39,941 nucleotides of DNA from Methanococcoides alaskense. Lineage in GTDB: Archaea > Halobacteriota > Methanosarcinia > Methanosarcinales > Methanosarcinaceae. Shown piece after piece: positions 34,626 through 39,941 of this stretch; within the stretch, counting starts at the first letter, position 1; each line of letters begins with the position of its first letter. The DNA is taken from positions 1 through 39,941 of the forward strand of contig NZ_JAVDQI010000013.1 of NCBI RefSeq assembly GCF_031454185.1. The letters are read 5' to 3'. Under the pieces are notes generated by a model. The model was not told the origin of the DNA and did not search any database. It saw nothing but the letters and a program-made list of their open reading frames with translations. The translations under genes were made by a program, and so were the position numbers.

Positions 34626-35955
34626 TCGAGATAATTCCGTTAGGAATAATCCCGATCTGTAAACCTGTTTGTCGCAGATTATCAACTGTTTGTTGATAGC
34701 CTGTCCACAAGGCATTATGTTTGAAATATCTCATTAAGATGTTCACTGAACTGTTACAGTCCCTGTCCAGAACATTGCCACAGACACCACATTCGTATGT
34801 CCTATCGCTAAGTGACATGTCTTTTAAGGATCCGCATACACAGCACATTTTTGAAGTATATGATTCATCAATTCTTATTATTCTTTTACCCGCTTGTTCA
34901 GCTTTATAGGTCAAGAATTGAGCAAATCGTCCCATATGTCCTGAGTTATGGGTACCTCGATGTGTACTTCTATTGTATTTTTTATCACCAGGTTTACTTG
35001 ATGCCATACTTTTGACATCCAGTTTACCTATGATGATAACACCAGCATCGTTATTTTCAATAATACGTTTGGTAATTTTATGCTGGTTATCTTTCAATTG
35101 GTTGGATGATTTATGTTTCATCCTACCCAAATTTCCATGTAATAACTTCCATTTCCTACTGTTCTTCAGACAATGGTCCCGTCTTGACTGGATCTGTTGA
35201 ACTTTAGGTTCCCAGTATTTATCGGGTCGTCGGTTAATAAGTTCAGTAAAGTTACCGTCTGTATCAACCATGGTCTGTTTAGTCGTACCAATATCAATAG
35301 CAAGATATGCATCATTATTGTTGAATGGGATTGATGGTATATCGTATGTAATTGATATGTAAAACTCGTTCTCTTTCTGGCAAACATTGATTTGGTTAAT
35401 GGTCCCAGCATGCTTGAATATTCTATTATACAATAATTCAGCAGGGAGTTCGAATTTCAGTGGTATTTTTGATGGATGTTTATGTGAAAAATCAATGTAT
35501 AGTTTATCCTGATTAGTATAATCCAACGTTGGGCTGTGTATCCTGGTATCCATTGATTTAAGTATAATAATATGCCCATTTGAATCGGATATTTCAAATC
35601 CCGACTGGTTATAAAGCATCGTTATAAAATAATCCTTACCTTTGAATCCAGGCGGCCTTGCTTTTTTATCACCATTCTTTTTTAGATTGAAGAATGATTT
35701 ATAATCGTTATCAAGACACTTCAGAACACCTTGCAGGACTTTCGAATACACCCATGTATATTCAGGATAAGTTTGTTTGATATTGGGTAAATCATTTTGC
35801 TGTTTAACATAACCAATTTTGGATTTGTTCTTATATGCATCACGTCGTTCAGTTAACCCGAAATTATATATCAGCCTACACTTTTCAGAAAGATCCCATA
35901 GAACAGATTCCTGTTCAGGAGTAGGTTGAATCTGAATCGGTAAAGTTAACTGCAT
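34621..35955 (-). CDS. tnpB: TnpB, RuvC-type RNA-guided nuclease family, atypical RuvC-II
   Basis: 444 aa, full length. GGAGAT precedes the ATG. RuvC-I has the catalytic Asp (LAIDIGTTK, D221). RuvC-II reads VIIIGKLDVKSM, with Gly310 where most TnpBs have the catalytic Glu. The zinc ribbon is MCCVCG (C371/C374) and ECGVCG (C389/C392). RuvC-III has D399 in LDRDCNSS. A Glu at 364 (RIDESYTSKMC) may stand in, since relocated catalytic acids are known in TnpB; otherwise the protein is nuclease-dead. In family terms TnpB cuts DNA at guide-matched sites next to a TAM. Confidence 0.9.
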   Translation of the reverse strand: MQLTLPIQIQPTPEQESVLWDLSEKCRLIYNFGLTERRDAYKNKSKIGYVKQQNDLPNIKQTYPEYTWVYSKVLQGVLKCLDNDYKSFFNLKKNGDKKARPPGFKGKDYFITMLYNQSGFEISDSNGHIIILKSMDTRIHSPTLDYTNQDKLYIDFSHKHPSKIPLKFELPAELLYNRIFKHAGTINQINVCQKENEFYISITYDIPSIPFNNNDAYLAIDIGTTKQTMVDTDGNFTELINRRPDKYWEPKVQQIQSRRDHCLKNSRKWKLLHGNLGRMKHKSSNQLKDNQHKITKRIIENNDAGVIIIGKLDVKSMASSKPGDKKYNRSTHRGTHNSGHMGRFAQFLTYKAEQAGKRIIRIDESYTSKMCCVCGSLKDMSLSDRTYECGVCGNVLDRDCNSSVNILMRYFKHNALWTGYQQTVDNLRQTGLQIGIIPNGIISK

Positions 35956-36034
35956 ATAATATCTCCAAATTTTATAAGTGTTACAAAACTATTTAAGAGT
36001 TAGTATCTAATGATGTTTTCATATGGATAGAATC

Positions 36035-36092
36035 GTGTTCATCCCCCACCTAGCGCCCTCGGCTGCTTGAGGAAGGGGGACTTCCCGCTCAA
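36035..36092 (-). mobile_element. TnpB right-end remnant 1
   Basis: GTGTTCATCCCCCACCTAG...TTGAGGAAGGGGGACTTCCC mirrors the 34547 right end (CCTCCC...TTGAGGAAGGAGCTTCC), with a GC-rich stem. No tnpB follows. Confidence 0.5.
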
Positions 36093-36156
36093 ATGTTAAA
36101 ATGTATACTATTTAGATTTATTGAGAAGTTGTCATTTTGATAATCTTAGCCTCATT

Positions 36157-36309
36157 TTATAAAACGTGAGCTACTCCCCCCTTACGGACGGAGCTTCCTG
36201 CTTCATCCCTTGAACTATTATCGACAAACGCCACCTTATCCGTTGAAAAGAATATTGGAGTGATAACAGCGACAAAAAAGATTAACAACAAGGTTTTTGA
36301 CATACGCAT
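36157..36309 (-). pseudogene. signal-peptide fragment of a secreted protein, cut by an IS end
   Basis: A 50-codon frame from ATG 36309 (or ATG 36303): MRMSKTLLLIFFVAVITPIF is a signal peptide, followed by FSTDKVAFVDNSS. From ~36206 the reading continues into the TnpB right end and soon stops. A TATA (TTATAAAT) lies 15-25 bp upstream. It looks like the 5' end of an exported gene; the downstream part may be 33772-34398. Confidence 0.5.
36166..36206 (-). mobile_element. TnpB right-end remnant 2
   Basis: GTGAGCTAC-TCCCCCC...GGAGCTTCCTGCTTCAT. On the minus strand it encodes MKQEAPSVRGE then stop, the usual last residues of archaeal TnpB, nearly the same as at 39564. Confidence 0.6.
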
Positions 36310-36321
36310 AAAACCAGAATA

Positions 36322-36329
36322 TTTATAAG
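36322..36329. promoter_or_regulatory. TATA box shared by divergent leaderless genes
   Basis: TTTATAAG lies 25-30 bp before the GTG at 36352 and, read on the other strand (CTTATAAA), about 22 bp before the ATG at 36303. Neither has a Shine-Dalgarno. Confidence 0.45.
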
Positions 36330-36351
36330 GTCTCATTGGCTACAGAAGCGT

Positions 36352-36879
36352 GTGAAAACGATTGATGCTTCAGCAATAAAACTAATTATTCTTGAAGGCT
36401 TTATCATGTTCTCTGCTGTTGCTGTCATCATAACAGTCTATCTTCAACTGAATCCTTTTGTATATCCCGGACTCCAAACAAAGATCAACTGGTTCTTTGC
36501 ATTATATATGTTATTTTTAGTATCAGCTTACTATGCTGAGATCATACGGTACTCTATTAGGGGAATAATTGTTCCTGTTAAACATGCTACAGTTTATGAC
36601 ATACCATTTAGTAAAAAAGTGGTAAGATCATTGGAATTATTATATGAACAAGTAAACGTGTCCTACAAGAAGAGTACTGAATTTGAATTAATGAAAATTG
36701 GTGCAAATAATGTATTTCAATCAATATTAACAATTTTTTGCATATTGTTGGTTATCAAAGAAATAAATACTAACTTGATAGAATCGACGATGATCATATC
36801 TTTGATGAGTATTTTGGTAATATTCGGTGCAGCTACAGTGTTGATAAGTAGATTTGAAAACTCTAATGTTAATTATTAA
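36352..36879 (+). CDS. integral membrane protein, unknown
   Basis: 175 aa from a GTG, probably leaderless. Four hydrophobic segments: IIL-EGFIMFSAVAVIITVY, FFALYMLFLVSAYYAEII, NVFQSILTIFCILLVI and MIISLMSILVIFGAATVL, with a cytoplasmic helical loop between the second and third. Not recognised. It lies 9 bp before the glycosyltransferase gene and may work with it at the membrane. Confidence 0.65.
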   Translation: MKTIDASAIKLIILEGFIMFSAVAVIITVYLQLNPFVYPGLQTKINWFFALYMLFLVSAYYAEIIRYSIRGIIVPVKHATVYDIPFSKKVVRSLELLYEQVNVSYKKSTEFELMKIGANNVFQSILTIFCILLVIKEINTNLIESTMIISLMSILVIFGAATVLISRFENSNVNY

Positions 36880-36888
36880 ATCAAGATC

Positions 36889-38349
36889 ATGGCACTCAAA
36901 CAAAAAAGAAGTGAGTTTAACCGAGCAGAGTTAAAGGTAGCTCTATTGATCGGCATGATCACTGTAATAGGTTTTTTGCTTAGAGTTTATCATCTCGGAG
37001 ATCAATCATTATGGCTCGATGAAGCGATATCATCTAATGCTGCAGCAGCACTTTTGCAATACGGATCACCTGTATTTCCTTCGGGACAGATATATGGCCG
37101 GGCTATTTTAAACACATATCTGATTGCATTATCATACAACATCTTTGGAGTGGGTGAATTTGCAGGAAGACTTCCAAGTGTTATATTTGGCACATTGACA
37201 ATACCAATTGTATACTTCATAGGTGCGAAACTGGAAAATAGAAATGTTGGAATTCTAGCTTCGATATTCATAGCATTTTCTGTTTGGGAAATAATGTGGT
37301 CACGTCAGGCCCGCATGTATCAACAGTTACAGTTCTTCTACTTAGCTTCAATACTATTGATCTACGAGTTCAATAATAATAGAACAACCAGAAATTTCGT
37401 TTTGCTCGTAATATGCATATTGGGAGCTATGTCAAGTCACTTATTTGGTTACGTGCTTATTCCCATAGCTTTAATTTACTTCCTGATAGGAAATATTGAC
37501 ATTGCTAAAAGGATACAGATCAAGTCCATAGATATACGACCTGTGATCTTGTCATTGGCTATTTTATTGATACTTATATTCGCCACAGATCTTAGCCGGG
37601 TCATATCCGTGGTCTTTAATACAAGATATGATTATTTTGGACCTTATATTTATTTTTTAGAGGACTGGGTCCCTTTATTCTTTTATTTAGCCCCCCTTGG
37701 AGCAGTTGTGGCTCTTGAGAAAAGACCAGGTTTGGGAACACTCCTGATATTGTCTTACATGATCCCTTTTTATTTTATCTCATTTCATGTTAAACTTCTT
37801 GGATTTAGATATCTATATTTCATATTTCCGATATTAGTTGTATTTACGTCTTTGTTGATCATAAAGTTGACAGAACATAAAAAGGAACAACTTTTACCGA
37901 AGTTGCGATCCCCTAATGTGAAGGTTTTAATTAATTCAGCAATCATAATTCTGTTGTTGTCAGCATCAGTAGCTCAATTTCAATTAACTCCAGAGGATAA
38001 TTACAAATTGGAACCCAGAACCCCACAAGCAGAGTTCAAAGAAGCCTACAATGCTATCAAAATGAACATGGGTCCTGATGATGCAATAATGGCTGGCTGG
38101 ACACCTCTTGCACAATATTATATTGGCAGATGTGATTACTGGCTGGCATTTTCTATAACCGGGACAGGAATCGACGATTTCCTTATAAATGATACCCAAT
38201 ATGATGTTTATGCTAATGCAACAGTAATTAGGGATGTGCAGGCATTGGAAGATGTAATGGATGCTCACGATCAAGGTTGGATCGTTGTGGATGACATGAC
38301 ACAAAGAGGAATAAGTCCTGAAATGAGATCTTCTCACCACATTTTTTGA
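36889..38349 (+). CDS. GT39/ArnT-like membrane glycosyltransferase, likely C-terminally truncated
   Basis: 486 aa. The N terminus has the GT-C signature: LRVYHLGDQSLWLDEAISSN with the catalytic Asp after the first helix, then FAGRLPSVIFGTLTIPIVYF and WSRQARMYQQLQFFYLAS. About ten helices follow, then an external domain (DDAIMAGWTPLAQYYIGRCD). These enzymes move sugars from lipid carriers to proteins or lipids outside the cell. The last residues (GWIVVDDMTQRGISPEMRS then SHHIF) stop abruptly and the 3' 122 bp overlap a convergent gene, so I infer that a deletion joined the two 3' ends near 38330-38340. Confidence 0.82.
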   Translation: MALKQKRSEFNRAELKVALLIGMITVIGFLLRVYHLGDQSLWLDEAISSNAAAALLQYGSPVFPSGQIYGRAILNTYLIALSYNIFGVGEFAGRLPSVIFGTLTIPIVYFIGAKLENRNVGILASIFIAFSVWEIMWSRQARMYQQLQFFYLASILLIYEFNNNRTTRNFVLLVICILGAMSSHLFGYVLIPIALIYFLIGNIDIAKRIQIKSIDIRPVILSLAILLILIFATDLSRVISVVFNTRYDYFGPYIYFLEDWVPLFFYLAPLGAVVALEKRPGLGTLLILSYMIPFYFISFHVKLLGFRYLYFIFPILVVFTSLLIIKLTEHKKEQLLPKLRSPNVKVLINSAIIILLLSASVAQFQLTPEDNYKLEPRTPQAEFKEAYNAIKMNMGPDDAIMAGWTPLAQYYIGRCDYWLAFSITGTGIDDFLINDTQYDVYANATVIRDVQALEDVMDAHDQGWIVVDDMTQRGISPEMRSSHHIF

Positions 38350-39100
38350 GTAATTGATTAGTGCCGCCTGCTTCACTAACGACCTTTAACATAGTGTCAG
38401 TATCGTTTATTCGTGTTCCCATCACCGCAGTGAATCCTTTATCATAGAACGGCTGTGGCAACATCACTGCGGAAGGGCCGAGAAGGACTACTTCACGTGC
38501 ATTTTTCTTCATGGATATAAGCTCATCAGTTGTTCCATTTACAAGTGTACTGGCAGTGATTATGATAACATCCGACCCTGAAAGTACTTCGGAAGCATTA
38601 TTCTCTGGAACGACAACTATACGTTCATCAATGATATCCTTCTTTTCGATCACTGTAAGCTGGTCTGTTATCTTCAGTATCCGTGCTATCATTGGGCTGA
38701 AATGGCCCACCATTCCAATTTTGTCCCCTGGCTTTATCAGGTCAAGCACATCAACATCGGATAATGCATACTTTTCAGGATGAAGGTCGCATATCATAGT
38801 TGCCAGTGCATTTACGGTCGCCACTCCAACAACAGCTTTGAGCATGTTGTCAGAGAGTGCCATTTCCATGACCTCTGATGCAGGCCTGCTGGACATATCT
38901 CCTGCCTCCGGCAGTGTTGTACAGTGAGATGAGCCTGATTGAGGTTGAGTGGCTGCGATTCCTCCGTAGCCGCCTGTTATCTTCACTCCGCCATAGACAA
39001 CACCCACCCTTACATCTTCCACATAGATGTCATCCAGTTTTCCTTCGAGTTCCTGCCTGATCTGCTCAAGCAACATTGCCATTAACGAATTATCTTCCAT
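38228..39100 (-). CDS. DUF364-type Rossmann-like protein (DUF4213/DUF364), altered C terminus
   Basis: 290 aa from the ATG at 39100 (AGGCGG upstream). DUF4213-like N domain (VEDVRVGVVYGGVKITGGYG), then VGVATVNALATMICDL, KIGMVGHFSPMIARIL, LSGSDVIIITASTLVNGTTD and VVLLGPSAVMLPQPFYDKG typical of DUF364. Family members often sit near metal or nitrogenase-like genes; the function is unknown. Family homology ends at LLKKCGEKIS; the last ~40 residues are antisense to the glycosyltransferase gene and are probably not native. Confidence 0.78.
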   Translation of the reverse strand: MEDNSLMAMLLEQIRQELEGKLDDIYVEDVRVGVVYGGVKITGGYGGIAATQPQSGSSHCTTLPEAGDMSSRPASEVMEMALSDNMLKAVVGVATVNALATMICDLHPEKYALSDVDVLDLIKPGDKIGMVGHFSPMIARILKITDQLTVIEKKDIIDERIVVVPENNASEVLSGSDVIIITASTLVNGTTDELISMKKNAREVVLLGPSAVMLPQPFYDKGFTAVMGTRINDTDTMLKVVSEAGGTNQLLKKCGEKISFQDLFLFVSCHPQRSNLDREHPLHLPMPAHP

Positions 39101-39125
39101 TTTATTACCGCCTGTGTGTTTCTCA

Positions 39126-39308
39126 TCAGAGCCTGTTTATTTTTGTTGTGAGGTCAAAAGGCTTTGCATAATATGGTGCGGTAGTTACAACTATATCAAC
39201 AACTTCTGCATATTTTGGGATGTCATTGAACTCAATGCCTCCAAGTTCGTCCCATATAGCCGCAAACCTCAATAGATGGGTGATAGCTACTACTTTGATA
39301 GAATCCAA
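39126..39308 (-). CDS. short ORF, possibly the C-terminal remnant of a larger gene
   Basis: 60 aa from a TTG: MDSIKVVAITHLLRFAAIWD then ELGGIEFNDIPKYAEVVDIV and VTTAPYYAKPFDLTTKINRL. It reads like a folded fragment, but there is no good start or Shine-Dalgarno, and the frame closes 27 bp upstream. It ends 25 bp before the DUF364-type gene and is codirectional. I do not recognise the family. Confidence 0.4.
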   Translation of the reverse strand: MDSIKVVAITHLLRFAAIWDELGGIEFNDIPKYAEVVDIVVTTAPYYAKPFDLTTKINRL

Positions 39309-39659
39309 ATGTTCAACTGAACTATATCAGATGTAGTTTTCATCCCATGTATATAGAATGAACTTTCTTTTTCATTCCATCCTGTTTATATCACCTGAAC
39401 GTATCCGAAAGAGATTCTATTTGATGTAGTCGTTTTACATTTGACATTGTTCCTCAAAACTTACGAATTTGGTATTAGTTATGGAAAAGGGTTGCATATA
39501 AGTGCTTCACATGCATGAGGGAACACGTCCTGGAATAACCAGGATAAATGATACTATGCATGCGTGAACTACTCCACGCTTACGCATGGAGCTTCCTGTT
39601 TCATAGCTCGTTCCATCGAACGCAACTCCACAGGCCCTTCCCCTCATTCCGAAGGTGCT
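39309..39659. other. intergenic region with a TnpB right end
   Basis: AT-rich, with a small hairpin TCCTGG-AATAA-CCAGGA (39528-39544) just outside the right end that starts at 39564. If the TnpB there is functional, its guide would come from the bases immediately left of 39564. Confidence 0.5.
39564..39604 (-). ncRNA. TnpB right end / omega-RNA 3' scaffold
   Basis: GTGAACTAC, then stem TCCACGC-TTAC-GCATGGA (one mismatch), then GCTTCCTGTTTCAT. On the minus strand it encodes MKQEAPCVSVE then stop. RNA function is inferred. Confidence 0.5.
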
Positions 39660-39941
39660 TCAAATTCCAATTAAGTTCTGTTTATCAAGTGCAAATTTCT
39701 TAATGTTGATAGCGGCATTAATATCTCTATCGTGAATTGAATTGCATTCAGGACATTCCCATTCTCTAACCGCAAGTATCATGTCATTTTTGTAGTGACC
39801 ACAGACATTACAGATTTTAGTTGATGGTTCGAATTGTCCGATGCGTAGAACGGTCTTTCCACACCATTCTGCCTTATATTCGAGCATGGATACAAAGGAA
39901 CTCCACGAAGCATCTGCAATATGTTGAGCAAGGTTGTGATT
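39660..39941 (-). CDS. tnpB: TnpB C-terminal part, 5' end beyond window
   Basis: 94 codons in frame to the right edge (NHNLAQHIADASWSSFVSML, EYKAEWCGKTVLRIGQFEPS). The zinc ribbon (ICNVCG...WECPEC) and RuvC-III (HDRDINAAINI) are intact; RuvC-I and -II are off the window. The stop after KQNLIGI may be premature: one base later in frame the sequence reads EAPSE, stop, GEGPVELRSMERAMKQEA, so a frameshift and a nonsense change would separate it from the normal TnpB tail. That tail is probably not needed for activity. Confidence 0.82.
   Translation of the reverse strand, partial: NHNLAQHIADASWSSFVSMLEYKAEWCGKTVLRIGQFEPSTKICNVCGHYKNDMILAVREWECPECNSIHDRDINAAINIKKFALDKQNLIGI

Larger units (their letters stand above)
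34547..35990 (-). mobile_element. TnpB-only IS200/IS605-type element
   Basis: tnpB on the minus strand with its right end at 34547-34616. No Y1 transposase (tnpA) is present, so it is a non-autonomous IS1341-type unit. The upstream limit is not clear; other right-end motifs at 36035 and 36166 show that elements are stacked here. Confidence 0.75.
35956..36351. other. IS-derived intergenic region
   Basis: It holds the tnpB promoter (TTATAAAA near 35972-35979), two right-end remnants (36035-36092 and 36166-36206), and a fragment of a secreted gene on the minus strand. Confidence 0.6.

Overview
The window comes from a methanogenic archaeon, most likely a methylotrophic member of the Methanosarcinaceae (Methanococcoides/Methanolobus-like; genus is inference). 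The signs are a fused MtrA-MtrH type methyltransferase beside mtxX, an FrhB-type F420 protein, a secreted CobN-like chelatase with an ExbB-type channel, an archaeal clamp-loader large subunit (RfcL) with a C-terminal PIP box, archaeal TATA-box promoters, and TnpB (IS200/IS605/IS1341-type) elements. The DNA is AT-rich, most of all between genes and in the right-hand 9 kb.

Layout. 1-3037 (minus) is the start of a giant TPR-like protein with exact 96-codon tandem repeats, running off the left edge. 3170-5151 is larB-larC (nickel-pincer cofactor type). A 600-bp AT-rich gap ends in a 45-codon gene with a strong promoter and Shine-Dalgarno. 6003-8010 (minus) holds a wHTH regulator, a LeuC/HacA-type dehydratase and a small His-rich helical protein. 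8331-8989 holds tRNA-Ile, two 163-bp repeats carrying the tRNA 3' end, and tRNA-Ala. 9019-10188 is a YHS-FrhB fusion.

10379-16807 (minus) is the most striking block: DUF2162 membrane protein, MotA/TolQ/ExbB channel, DUF2149 (ExbD-like topology) and a 1532-residue exported CobN-like chelatase with a C-terminal anchor. The first three genes overlap by ATGA; the last is preceded by a perfect 12-bp inverted repeat. I read it as an energised cell-surface tetrapyrrole/metal machine. 17159-18630 (minus) is an ArsR-like regulator, two small membrane/coiled-coil proteins and a secreted Gly/Tyr/Met-rich protein. These are divergent from 18819-22030: FKBP lipoprotein, OB-fold protein, sugar nucleotidyltransferase and UPF0104/AglD-like protein.

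22053-22480 is a decayed TnpB element. Then follow a radical SAM protein (minus), ilvD (plus), a low-complexity protein and mtxAH-mtxX (minus), and rfcL (plus). 31.3-39.9 kb is accessory: DUF523/DUF1722, tandem DUF3303 copies, a secreted gene apparently split by TnpB elements, a GT39-like transferase that seems truncated where it collides with a DUF364-type gene, and a second TnpB running off the right edge. At least five TnpB right-end motifs lie in the window, all in the same orientation.
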